From positions 20,566,835-20,630,834 of the forward strand of contig CM070904.1 in the NCBI GenBank assembly GCA_036417435.1: a stretch of 64,000 nt of DNA, read 5' to 3'. This document shows, in pieces, positions 22,440-33,536 of this stretch. Positions within the stretch are counted from its first letter, which is position 1; each line of letters opens with the position of its first letter. Made by a program: the position numbers and the translations under genes. Under the pieces are notes generated by a model. That model saw only the letters and a program-made list of their open reading frames with translations, made no database searches and had not been told where the DNA came from. The stretch is from Inia geoffrensis. Its lineage: Eukaryota > Chordata > Mammalia > Artiodactyla > Iniidae.

Positions 22440-23484
22440 AATGCAAAGCGTGACCCTGAATTGGATCCTGCGTGAGAAAACAATTTTTTTTCTCTTTGCT
22501 CAAAGGATACTTGGGACACTTACACACAAGGAAAATGAGACCTAAAATACTTACGTAAAGACATGGGACCAGGTCACAGAAAAGCTGCTTCTCATGTCCA
22601 CGAGCTTTCCAGTCCATCCGACTGTCTCCCAATAACTCTGTTTTGTTTCTAGTTTCATTATTATTTCTGTATTATCATCAGCTCACCCAAAGATGATCTG
22701 TAGAAATAAAATCTCAGCAATGACTCTCCGTCTGCTCAGGTCTTCTGATGCCCAGGAAAAATCCTGTGCTGCTAAATATCCTTATCACAGAGCCAAACCC
22801 GGTAAGTTGGATGAATTTCCCATTTCTGTTCAAATCCACTGTCTGATGATGTTTCAAAAGTAAAAACTCAGGCAATCGATGGTTATATTGTGGCAATATC
22901 AGTTCTGGCTGAAAGGTCTCTATTTTTCAATTTAAAAGTATTTCAAGGGGCAGTGAATATTTTGAAAATTCTGGGAAACTGGGCAAGAGTTCTAAGTAAC
23001 AAATGTCTATTCAGGAACTGAATAGAAAGCCCCGATAGATGGCTTAGATTTGGTGCCCAGTAAAGATAAAGGAAAAACCTTTAGCTTGCATTAGGCTTTA
23101 GGGTGGGCTGTTGAAGCCTAATTGAGACACAGTGAGCCGTACAGAAAAGGTGTACATTATACAATAGAAGCTTAAATGAATAGGCATCCCCAATGAAGCG
23201 ACAATGAGAAATGAAAGTAACTTTTGTACTGACGGACTTACTGACTTATAAGGCTTTTGATTTTTCTCCAGAATGAAAGCGTATGTTTGATTCTTGGTTT
23301 TGCTCTTTGGTTTTAGTGGGTGTCCATCACTTTTATTAAATATGAGTGTCTCTTCCTCTGTCATGTATTCCCAATTTCCAATATTGGAACGTCCTCAATT
23401 GCTTGATATTTCATTTCACTCTGCGTTTTTTCCAATTAATTATTTTCCACTTAATAAAAGTACTTTCCCACTCGCTGAAGTACC

Positions 23485-23491
<7 letters not shown>
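22440..23491. other. Unrecognised unique sequence
   Basis: No repeat, exon or RNA gene is recognised. Minor open frames have no supporting features. Confidence 0.45.

Positions 23492-23555
<64 letters not shown>
23492..23555. repeat. (TA)n microsatellite, about 32 uninterrupted units
   Basis: A perfect 64-bp TA dinucleotide array. It produces spurious isoleucine/tyrosine open frames on both strands. It is likely polymorphic in length and able to extrude as a cruciform. Confidence 0.95.
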
Positions 23556-23559
<4 letters not shown>

Positions 23560-23869
23560 GGTTCTGTTGAAACGCTTCATCTTCGACCTGGAAGATGAGA
23601 ATAAAAGCAGGTCCACTAAATGCAGGTCCACTGAATGCAGGGGAATATTACATGCGTGGGGAAGCTCTTAGATATGCAACACAAAATCGATTTAATAAAA
23701 TGAACTGTAGTTGGTAAGAGGTCACTTTAAATAATGCATAAAATGAAGGAAAAATTTTTAATGTATAATAAAGATCACTATACTGTCAAAGTGAAACTAG
23801 GATGTGTATTCAGTAATAATAATAGCAGCAAACACTGTGTGCCATGGCACAATTCTAAGCTGTATATAT

Positions 23870-24520
23870 ACATATTTTTTAATTCTTTTAAGTTTTATTG
23901 CAGTATAGTTGCAGTACACTGTTCTATGAGTCACAGGTGCACAACATAGTGATACACGATTTTTAAAGGTTACACTCCATTTATAGTTATCATAAAATAG
24001 TGGCTATATTCCCCATGTTGTACAATATATCCTTGTGTCTTATTTTATACCTAATAGTTTGTACCTCTTATTCCCCTACCTCTATATTGCCCCTCCCCGC
24101 TTCCCTCTCCCCACTGGTAACCACTAGTTTGTTCTCTGCATCATCTTTGTTCTTTGTTATGTTCACTAGTTTGTTGTAGTTTTTAGATTCCACATATAAG
24201 TGATATCAGACAGTACTTGTCTTTCTGTGTCTGACTTATTTCACTTAGCATAATGCCCTCCACGTCCATCCATGTTGCTGCAAACGACAAAATTTCATTA
24301 TTTTTTATGGCTGAATAATATTTCGTGTGTGTGTGTGTGTGTGTGTGTGGGTGTGGGTGTGGGTGTGGGTGTGGGTGTGTGGGTGTGTATCACATCTTCT
24401 TAATGCAGTCATTCATTGATGGACACTTAGGACACTTAGGTTGCTTCCATATCTTGGCAATTATAACTAATGCTGCTATGAACGTTGGGGCGCATGTATC
24501 TTTTTGAATTAGTGTTTTTG
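23870..24520 (-). mobile_element. L1 LINE 3' end inserted in a MIR
   Basis: Reverse L1 3' UTR and ORF2 tail: 'tttattgcagtatagttgca', 'gtttgtacctcttattcccc', 'ccccactggtaaccactagt', 'gacttatttcacttagcata', 'cacttaggttgcttccatat'. The point where the family usually reads 'gtatatatatac' is replaced by the G-rich repeat at 24325-24388. Confidence 0.85.
24325..24388 (+). repeat. (GT)n-(GGGTGT)n microsatellite with G-quadruplex pattern
   Basis: A GT dinucleotide run passes into GGGTGT hexamers. GGG triplets start at 24349, 24355, 24361, 24367, 24373 and 24381. The first five are separated by only 3 nt, meeting the usual G-quadruplex pattern on the + strand. It lies within L1 sequence. Confidence 0.9.
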
Positions 24521-24835
24521 TCTAAGCACTACTTGTATTTAAAAAGGTGCTATATAAGTATATATAAAGTTATATATATATATGTATAACTAATTTAATC
24601 CTTACAAAAACCTTTTGAGGTTGGTACTACTATTACCCCAATTTTACAAATGGAGAAGCTGAGGCATGGCAAGATTGAGTAGCTCACCCATGTTCTCACA
24701 GATCATGAGTGTCAGAGCTGAGATTTAAACCCAAGCAGTCTGACTCCAGCATCCATGCTCCTGATGGCATTTCATCAGCCAGTGAATATTTCAGGACTAT
24801 CTCATGAGTGCTGTGTTTTCAGTACCACCTGGACT

Positions 24836-25315
24836 GTATTAGTGAGTTTTTTCTGCAGTAACAGACAACCCCACTTCCTAGTGGCTTACTAGGACGAATG
24901 CTTATTTCTTGCTCACATTACTTGAGGGCTATGGGTTGACCACAACTCTGATCGGCTCTGCTGGGTGTGGATTGGCTCCACTCTGCTCAGCAATGTGTGT
25001 CTCCTCCTTGTAGGACCAGGGTGAAGGAGGAACTCCTCTGTGGGGCATGCAATGGGCAGGAGTTTCAGAACAGTAGAGGGAAGTTAGCAGAACACACATT
25101 TACTGACTCTGCTTGAAAGTAGCAAATGTCCGGTCTGCTCATCCCACTGGCCAAGGCAAGTCATGTGGCCAAGCCCAAAGTCAATTAGGCAAGGCTGTCT
25201 ACTTCTCCCATGGGTGGCATAAGCTAGTCACACAGAGAATGGCTGGAAGCAGTAATCCACCAGCTCATCCCAGTGAATGGCTGGGGGCAATAATCCACCA
25301 GCTCAAGGGCTCATC
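24836..25315 (-). mobile_element. MLT1-type MaLR LTR
   Basis: Reverse LTR: 'tgtattagtgagttttttct', 'gcagtaacagacaacccca', 'ttatttcttgctcacattac', 'ccactggccaaggcaagtca', 'tgtggccaagcccaaagtca', 'caataatccaccagctcaag'. The 'gtcatgtggccaagccc' block is characteristic of MLT1D-like LTRs. The segment 25225-25310 contains two near-identical copies of 'gaatggctgg..gcaataatccaccagctca', a local tandem duplication. Confidence 0.7.
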
Positions 25316-25599
25316 AGCCTGCCCAAGTGATCTCACAATTAAATTAAGAAAACAAGACTAGCGTAGCAATAATTAGAGAATCATGCATGATACAGTCATC
25401 TGCATTTTTTCATGCCACCATGTCATGTGGAGCTTGTGCACCTAGGAACCTTGTCCTTGCTTTGCAGGATTCTATGGGAATTGAGATTTGATCATGACTG
25501 CCCGTACTTAATAATATTTAAAAATAAATGCTCAATTCTGAAACGGGGCCTTAGTGCAAGTTCTTCTCAGGGAATTTCAAAGGAAACACAAACCATGCC

Positions 25600-26290
25600 T
25601 ACAAGGCCCTAAATCACCTGGCTTTTGCCCACCTTCAGACCTCATCTCTGTCCCTTCCCTTTTTTACTCAGCTAGCCCCAGGACCTTTGCACATGCTATT
25701 CTCTCTGCCTAGAGTCCTTTCTCCCCCGATCTTCACAAAGCTGACTCCTTTTAAGCATTGAAGCCTCAGCTGCAAGTCGAATTCTTCAGAGATCTCTTCC
25801 CTGACCAGTCAACCTAAATTAGCCCTCCACCACCCTATCACTCTGGGGTCCACTAACCTGATTTGTTTGATACACAAGCCTTATCACCGTTTGAGACTCT
25901 CTTATCAATAAATGTGTTCACATGTTAATGGTTTGCTTCTTTCATTGGAATGTAAGCTCCAAAGAGCAAAGAATTTGTCTGACTTGTCCTCATTCTATCC
26001 TGACTGCCTAGATCGGCGGTTCCCGACCTTTTTGGCACCAGGGACCGGTTTCGTGGAAGACAATTTTCCACAGAAGCTTGGCGGGGGTGTGGCTCAGGCG
26101 GTAATGCGAGCGATGGGGAGCAATGGGGGGCGGCAGATGAAGCTTTGCTCCCTCACCGCCTCTCACCTCCTGCTGTGCGGCCCGGTTCCTAACGGGCTGT
26201 AGATCGGTAGGGGACCCCTGGCCTAGATCATCTACTGACACAAAATTGGGCATGCAGTAATTATTATGGAATGAATTAATAAATGTGGAC
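25600..26290 (+). mobile_element. L2 LINE 3' end, interrupted by a hAT element
   Basis: Long plus-strand L2 3' region: 'ccaggacctttgcacatgct', 'attctctctgcctagagtcc', 'gatctcttccctgaccagtc', 'cttatcaccgtttgagactc', 'tggaatgtaagctccaaaga', then after the hAT element the family's tail 'gggcatgcagtaattattat'. It is one of the longer L2 copies in the window. Confidence 0.8.
26007..26229. mobile_element. Non-autonomous hAT DNA transposon with exact 8-bp TSD
   Basis: The 207-bp element is at 26015-26221. Its left end, 'ggcggttcccgacctttttg', and the complement of its right end, 'ccaggggtcccctacc', form imperfect terminal inverted repeats. The interior reads 'accagggaccggtttcgtgg', 'ggtaatgcgagcgatgggga', 'tgtgcggcccggttcctaac'. 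An exact 'cctagatc' sits on each side (26007-26014 and 26222-26229), the 8-bp duplication expected of the hAT superfamily. It encodes no transposase and so relied on one supplied in trans. Confidence 0.85.
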
Positions 26291-26437
26291 AGGGGCCAGA
26301 TCTTCTAAGGACCTGCAGCCATGGTTTGGAGTTTATGCCAACCAATTAAATTATAAACAATCATGTATGAGTTCCCTAACTGGGCTTTCTTAGCCCAATC
26401 ATGTCATTTCCAGGCCAGGGATCACCAGCCCAATCAC

Positions 26438-26583
26438 CAGTTCTCAACCTTGGCTACACTTTGAAATCAGCTGGGCCAGGGGGGCCCCAACCCCCAGGAA
26501 TTCTGATTTAATGGGTCTAGGCTGAGGCTGGGACATGAGTGCTTTAATGATCCTCAATGCTCAGCCAAAATTAAAACCCACTG
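26438..26583. mobile_element. MER-type hAT-Charlie MITE
   Basis: Starts 'cagttctcaaccttggctac', with interior 'ggaattctgatttaatgggt', and ends 'cagccaaaattaaaacccac'+'tgg'. This is the classic 'cagtggttctcaacc ... ccactg' inverted-repeat structure of short Charlie-derived elements. The exact MER number is not certain. An L2/MIR-like tail follows at 26675-26765. Confidence 0.7.
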
Positions 26584-26769
26584 GTTTCAGTGGTACTGAA
26601 AGTATAGCGGGGATTCCAAAAATGCTTTTTGTCTCATTGAGTGTGGCTGATTTGAGCATTTGGCTTCATTTTGACACTGCCTGATACGTAGTAGGTGCTC
26701 AATCATATTTGTTAACTGGCCTTCTAGTAAATATTTGATGAGTGAGTGAGTGAATGAATAATTGAAATT

Positions 26770-28368
26770 TAACTAAAGCCTATAGGAGATTAGCAAAGGC
26801 AGAGGTCAGCATAGATGGAAGTAGCTAGATGATGCTCTGTAACAGGCAGTGGGTAGGAACATGGCCTGACATCCACTTCTCTTTGTTCTAAAGTATTCCA
26901 GAATCCTGCAATATCCAGGCTGGAATGGGCCATGGAGAACATCCAATACAGTGGTTCATAATATTATTCTGGTCACAGGCCCTTTAGAATTGGGTGAAAG
27001 TTTTGGACACTCTCCCTCCAAAAAATGCATCCAACATCCATACTTATGAGTCCAATTTGAGCGGGTTCAACAAGCTCCTAGACAAGGGTTCCCTAGCTAA
27101 AATCTTAACATCCAGTTCAAAGTCCCCACTGGTAGAAAATGAAATGGAGACCCAGAGTGGGCGAGTGGCCTGCTGGAGACACAGCCAGGACAAGGACAGC
27201 AGCTGGATGGAACCTAGTTCCCACAGTAGTGAAGGTAGTTGCCAATCTCGACTTTATGGACCCAATGAGGTCAAAGTTAAGAGGATGAACTTGTAACTTA
27301 TTATTTTGTGTTGCCCCCTCCTTTCCCTTGATGTCTCAACTCTCACACGCCATAAAATTCCAACAGCTAATCTAACCCCATAGCTGTGACACGTCATTAA
27401 AAAGTGGAAACTGAAATTCTAGAGCGACCAAGTCTTCCAAATCTACCATGTCTTCATGCCAATCTCTGAAAATAGAGCAGTGGAAAATGACCTCAAATAA
27501 AGCCAAGAAACCCTGAAATGAGGACCAGCCTGTGACTGGTCCCTAGAGCAGCCAACACAAGCAGTCCACATCTGTGAACACACATAGCTAAGCTCATGAA
27601 GAATTCCATCATTCCAGATGTCAGGATAAGTGACACCAAGAAGAGTCCTGGCAGACAGCTGGATAGCATCTGAATAAGATGTGCGCTCAGGAAGTAAGAG
27701 AAATCACCAAGATCAAATTGTTCATGGATGTTAGGAGTACGTTAAGAACACGGTGTCTCCTTGCCCTGGCTGGGAGTGGGTTTTCAAAGGTGTGTGGCAG
27801 AGCACAAGTGCTTAAGGATGGTTGCCAGAGCCTGAGGAAGACTTACTGAGGCCAGCCTCAATGAAGTCACTCTTAGTTCTATTTTAGGAAAGGACGTGAA
27901 TGCAACATACTGTCAATATTTCAAAGGATCTGGGAGTGAATCATCTAATATCTGTGTCTTTCTCCTTCTCCCTTGTTCTGCTACTTTTCTAGAGAGTCAT
28001 CCTTGTTACCAGCACCTCCTCAGAGGCCAAGGAAAGGAACAAAACCCAAATTAATCACTAGGTTATGTGTAACAACCATGGGGAAAGGTCTGGGGACTTT
28101 GTCCAAAACAACACTTGAGAATGCCACCTAAGCACGCCTTCTCCTAGTTACTAAGATGTCTTCTTAACCATCTAGGTACAGCATTAAGACTCAAAATACA
28201 AAATGAAATGGGCAGACCTGTGGTCCATCCTGCACAAGAAAGGATCCATGGTACATTATGAAAGAATATGGCAGGCGCCTTACTGATAATTTCTCCTCCC
28301 AAACTCTCCTCACAACTCCATCATGCCATGGGTCTTAGATGTAAGATATTTATTTACCATCGCCAAAA
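26770..28368. other. Mostly unrecognised sequence
   Basis: A weak reverse MIR trace at about 27130-27215 ('gaaatggagacccagagtgg', 'gacacagccaggacaagg'). Otherwise nothing recognisable, and no coding evidence. The frame 26994-27296 overlaps the MIR trace. Confidence 0.4.
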
Positions 28369-28608
28369 CTTAAAAAAAAAATTTTTTTTTTTCATTTTTT
28401 GCAGTACACGGGCCTCTCACTGCTGTGGCCTCTCCCGCTGCAGAGCACAGGCTCCGTACGTGCAGGCTCAGCAGCCATGGCTCACGGGCCCAGCCGCCCC
28501 GCGGCACGCGGAACCCTCCCGGACCGGGGCACGAACCCGTGTCCCCTGCATCGGCAGGCAGACTCTCAACCACTGCGCCACCAGGAAGCCCTTAAAAAAA
28601 TTTTTTTT
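28369..28608 (-). mobile_element. CHR-2 SINE
   Basis: Reverse cetacean SINE: T-run with 'cattttttgcagtacacggg', body 'gcaggctcagcagccatggc', B-box complement 'cacgaacccgtgtcccctgc', head complement 'ccaccaggaagccc'. The left flank 'cttaaaaaaa' plus T-run is echoed on the right as 'cttaaaaaaa' plus T-run, so the insertion target was an A/T-rich site and the exact duplication length is ambiguous. Confidence 0.88.
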
Positions 28609-29519
28609 TTCAGTAAATTGTTTTCAATATGTGTATTTTTTGAATAATTAGTTCCACAAATTTGTTTCCCTGTTTCTTGTTTCCTTAATCCTGTGAAACT
28701 TGGGATTGGATTAATTAATACAACATAGTACTTAATACACTAGTGAACCCAATATAACATTAGGTGGCTTGCAGTCACTCCACAGGGTAGACTGTGTGTC
28801 TTAGCTTACATCTAAGTATACCCTTCATTTAAAATAGCTGAGCTCCTAAGCATGACATTTAGACAAAGTGTGTAGTATGTCACGAGTTTTAAGTATGAAA
28901 ACTGTTTCTGTCAACCTCTTGAGGTATATAGACCAAAAATGTTCATCCACTATGAGTATCGAGAGATCATGCAAAGATTCAAGAAGGAGAGCAAGTGTGA
29001 GGGATACTTGGTTAAGTGGAAAACCAGCAAATGTGAGTTTCAGTCCACACTGTATCTCTCAGCACCAAAACCTTATCCCATAACTTGGTAAATCTGTGGC
29101 ACTTTATTAAGAGATGTTAAACAGTGAGCCTCCCCTGGTTTCTAAGATTTCATTAATCACCTACCATAGCCAGAGGCAACCTCTCTCTAAAGGTCTAAGG
29201 CATCCAGGGAAATCCCTGCTTTGTAAATACTTGCTAAAGCTTTGGGGCCAGAGCATCAGCGTGATCTCTACCTGGTAAGCTGCCGAGGCAAGTGGGGCAC
29301 GAGAAGGGGCTGTTCTACCTAAGCTAGAGGCAGGGGCCAGCCTCCACAGTTTACTCCATGCCTGCTTACCTCTAGGCTCCACCCCAGTTCATTTTCAGCT
29401 TTCCAAAGGTAGATCATTGTTCCAGCGACATCAGAATGCACCCCAGGAAGAGAATTCCAAGAAAGCATCTGCTTAAGAGGATCAGTCTTGAAAGTTCTCA
29501 TCACAAGAAAAAACAATTG
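28609..29519. other. Unrecognised unique sequence
   Basis: No gene or named repeat is seen. Confidence 0.45.
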
Positions 29520-29665
29520 TAACTGTGTGTGGAGACCGATGTTAACTAGACTTACTGTGATGATCATTTCACGATATATACAAATTTCAAATCGTTATAT
29601 TATACACCCGAAACTAATACAATTTCATATGTCAATTATATGTCAATTTCTAAAAAGCATTTGTC
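29520..29665 (+). mobile_element. L1M LINE 3'-terminal fragment
   Basis: Contains 'tgtgatgatcatttcacgat', 'attatacacccgaaactaat' and 'tcatatgtcaattatatgtc', the common end of old L1 3' UTRs. Nothing recognisable is seen from 29666 to 31400. Confidence 0.65.
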
Positions 29666-31399
29666 CCTCATCATTTCATGTAGATTTCCTTTCTTTCTCC
29701 TCCTCTTCCTAGAAGTTATTCCTCTAAAGAGATAGCCTCATACACATCCCTGAGCTTGCAATTTGTTCTTAACCCATACCAGAGCCCCCTCCATGACGGA
29801 GCTTCCGGTAATGGGTTTCACCAATAATGACACTCCATATAAAGACTTGCAGTAGTGACTTGAAACAATAAATTTGGTTCCCCCCAAACATGAGTAGTAA
29901 CTTCGCTTTTAAACCAACCCTCATACATAAAACAACTGGAGTAGTGTGGAGCTTCCTAAGAACTATTGTTTTCCACATAGAGTCAAGTCATGATCCTTCT
30001 GGAAGGTACAGCAGAAAAAAACAAATCAGCAAACTAGCCACAATCATAGATTTTTCACATCTCTGCAAATTGATATCTAGCTCTCAGGCTGAGAAATATT
30101 CTGCAGAAGAGCAGCCGTTCTTATAATCTTCTTTGCATCAAGAGTTCAGTTCACGCACAAAAGATAACAGGTGGGCAACTTCAGTCTAATTTTCTCATTC
30201 ATGGGAGACAGTTTCAAAACCCTTCTTTACCAAAGTGTTTCTTCCTGATATTTATCTGATGTGAATGTCAGGAATAGATTAATTAATGTAGGAACCTCAA
30301 GGAGATCTCAAGGGACAACAGTATCTGGAATATCTGAGGCTCCTGCTGGCCACCCTGCCTGGTAAGGATGCTGAGAGTCCTGTTAGCGACAGGCATCATT
30401 AGACATTCCCTGTACACTTCGAATCATTTTCATTCAGGCAGAGGGAGAAGGCCTTTCAGAAGGACAGACCGCTGATTCCCTGTAATTTAAAGGATAGAGA
30501 CACATTATGCAGTTCTCTCATTTGAATTATGACTCAGAGATAAGCATTTCCTCTCTGCGATAAGAGTGGAGGCCCATAATAGCCCTAGAACTATTTTCCT
30601 GAAAGAGTTCTCATTTGCATGCTTAGCAGCTGCTAGGAGAGACATGAGCAGCTGGCTGTGGTCTAAAGTGAGCTGGACTCGCAAGCGTAAAGGGAAGACT
30701 TGGAGGTGCCGTCACTGGGGAAGCTGGCCACTGATGAGACGCCAACATTAGTTATGCTGTCCATCTCCACTAGTTCCAGGATCCTGCTGAGACCCCAAGG
30801 AAGCTAGACCGGGAACATTGTTAAGCATGCTGTCTGAGAGGGAGAGTCACACGTGTCAGCCGTTTAGGGCGACAACTTTTTCCTACTTGAAAACCAGAGC
30901 AGCCAGTGGAAAGGGAATTATCTTTGTAATGACATCAGCTCTGTGTAGACTTCAGACTTGAAAACAGAGTAGCTCTCTCACTTGTGTGTCCAGCCAGGAC
31001 GTCAGAGTGAGTCCTGTGTACTCAGGTGCAGAGTGTCCCGAGAGAGCCGGAGGGCATGAGGGACCCAAGACACCCAGCATCACAGCTGCGTCACTACAGT
31101 GAGTCCAAGTGATTCGATGCTACCTTTTCTTCCTTTTTCTCCTGTCTGCCCTCCAGTGGGAAAAGGGCAGAATAGACCCCTGACAAAACAAAAAAGGGCA
31201 AGTGTGGATGTTCAAGGAGCGAGGAGCCTGCCAAAATACTGGCTAGGAGGGTACTGGTCAGAGATGGGCTCACGGGAAATAGAAACATCAAAAAACAAAG
31301 GGGTCATTATATGAAAACATCAAAATTCCTAAAACATATTAATGGTAAAGGTTCGGAATTATAAAGTAGTCATGTATTAATTCTACACGGCGGTCCCAA

Positions 31400-32180
31400 G
31401 CCGATAGCTATAGGTACTTTATGGTTTTACAAAGCGCTACAACGTTAGTTAGCCTATTTGATTCTCATAGCAAAGGCCTGTGTGAGAAGACAGTTGTGAT
31501 GGTTAATTTCATGTATCAACTTGACTGGGCCACAGGGTGCCCAGATATTTGGTCAAACATTATTCTGGGGTGTTCCTTTCAGAGTGTTTTTGTCTGAGAT
31601 TAACATTTACATTGGTAGACTGAGTAAAGCAGACTGCTCTCCCTAGTGTGGGTGGGCCTCAGCCAGTCTGCTGAAGGTCTGAATGGAACAAAAATCCTAC
31701 CTTGAGTAAGAGGGAATACCTCCTGCCTGCCTGCTTTCAAACTGAGACATTGGCTTTTTCCTGCCTCTAGATTTGGACTGAGACGCTTCTCTTTCCTGGG
31801 TCTTGAGCCTGCCAGGCTTCAGAGTGAAACTATGCCTCAGTTCCCCTGGGTCTCCAGCTTGCTGTCTCACTCTGAAGACCTTAGGACTTGACATCCTCTA
31901 TAACTGTATGAGCCAATTCCTTATACTATGACATATTATACAACCGATAGGATGTACTATATATATGTGTATGTGTATGTATATATATGTACTATAGATA
32001 TGTATATATAATACATCATATTGGCTCTCTTTCTCTGAAGAACGCTGGTGAATACAATAATATTGCCACCGTTTTATAAATAAATAAACTGGGCTCTAGA
32101 GAGATTTAATGACCATCACAAGGTCACAGGAGAGTTAACAGCAAAGAAGAGCTTGAACTCTGGTCTTCTAACTTGAAGCT
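31400..32180 (-). mobile_element. MIR SINE split by an MLT2 LTR
   Basis: The left part near 31425-31494 ('tttacaaagcgctacaacgt', 'gattctcatagcaaaggcct') and right part 32057-32180 ('ccaccgttttataaataaat', 'caaggtcacaggagagttaa') read as one reverse MIR with the LTR between them. Confidence 0.6.
31495..32056 (+). mobile_element. MLT2-type ERVL solo LTR
   Basis: Opens 'tgtgatggttaatttcatgt', continues 'caacttgactgggccacagg', 'ggtagactgagtaaagcaga', 'tgggtctccagcttgctgtc', 'tatgagccaattccttatac', and ends 'ggtgaatacaa' with the final CA at 32055-32056. An AT microsatellite-like patch (31955-32010) lies where the family carries its 'tatata' run. No internal ERV genes are present. The flanks do not show a clean 5-bp TSD. 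Confidence 0.85.
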
Positions 32181-32229
32181 CTGTCCACTTGTTCTTCCCT
32201 GCAGCTGGGATAAGATCATGGTTAAATAT

Positions 32230-33536
32230 AGAATCCATAGCTTTATTTATTAATCAATAGACTTTACTTTCTGAAACAGTTTTAGATTTACAGAGGAATC
32301 GATCAGAGAGTACTGAAAGTTCCCATCTACCTCTCACACCCAGTTTCCCCCATTATTAACATCTTACGTTAGTATGTTATATGTGCTACAGCTAATGAAG
32401 TAATAGTAATTTGTTGTTATTATTACCTGAAGTCCATACTTTATTCCAATTCCTTAGTTTTACCTACTGCGTTTTTTCTGTTCTTGGATCCCATCTAGGA
32501 CACCACAATACATTTAGTCACTGTCCTATCTCCTTAGGCTCCTTTAGACTGACAGTTTCGCAGACTATCCTTGTTTTAGATGACTTCGACAATTTCAGAA
32601 GTACTAGTCAGGGATTTTGTAGGATGCCCCCCCACCCCCGCAACCCCCGTCTGGTGTTTTCTCATGATTAGACTGAGGTAATGGGCTTGGGGGAGGAAGA
32701 TCACAGAGGTAAGGTGCCACTTTCAGCACATCGTATCAAGTGTGCATATGATCAACGTGTCTATACTGTTGATGTCGACCCTTGATCACCTGGCTGAGGT
32801 AGTACTTGTCAGGTGTCTACGCTGTGAAATAACCCCTTTTTTTCCCCTTCGTCCCATACTGTATTCTTTGGAAGGAAGTCGCTATGCACAATTAAGGAGT
32901 GGGGAGTTATGCTCCTGTAGGGTGGAATATCTACATAATTTATATGGAATTCTTATGCTCAGAAGAATGGTCTCTTCTCCCCATTTATTAATGCATCAGT
33001 GATTTGGGGGTGCATGGATATATACACATTATATATACATTATAATATATAGTATATATATTGTACTTTGGTTTTTGATCCAATGTTACTTTATTTTGTC
33101 ACTCAAATTGTTCCGGCTTTCGCCATTGGGAGCTCTTTCAGTTCACTCCTGGGTCCCTTTAACATACTCCACCAATGGTACCCCAACAATGAGTTGACAT
33201 TTTGTTTTGCTTTAACTTGTGCACGTCCTCACTTTCTGGCACTACAAGATGCTTCCAGTTCATTTGAATATTTCCTGTCCCAGTCCTAGAATCAGCCATT
33301 TCTCCAAGGAGCCCTGGTTCCTCTTACTGGAGAATGATATTAAAAACCAAAATCTGGGCACTTGGTGTGCTCATGGCTACTGGCCTTCTTAGAGGACAGA
33401 GCAAAGAAATATACGTGTATTTACTACTATGTACAAACATTTCTATATGTAAATATATATAGCTACATCAAGTTAAACGTTAGTTAAACATTAGTTCTAA
33501 CTGATATCTCCAACTCTAATCCACATGGGTTATTCT
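32230..33536 (-). mobile_element. L1ME-type LINE 3' region, first part
   Basis: Old L1 3' UTR on the minus strand: 'cagttttagatttacagagg', 'gtttcccccattattaacat', 'tggatcccatctaggacacc', 'cagccatttctccaaggagc', 'cctggttcctcttactggag'. It has a C-rich patch at 32624-32650 and an AT-rich patch at 33018-33062. The element is cut at 33537 by a younger L1 and resumes at 34212. Confidence 0.75.

Larger units (their letters stand above)
23811..24770 (-). mobile_element. MIR SINE split by an L1
   Basis: The left half, 23811-23860 ('taataataatagcagcaaac', 'gtgtgccatggcacaattct'), and right half, 24521-24770 ('taatttaatccttacaaaaa', 'ttttacaaatggagaagctg', 'gatttaaacccaagcagtct'), together make one reverse MIR. 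'tctaagc' occurs at both breakpoints (23854-23860 and 24521-24527). Confidence 0.75.

Noticed and set aside
23294..23671. 125-codon frame with long Tyr-Ile repeat
   Set aside because: The repeat is the translated (TA)n microsatellite.
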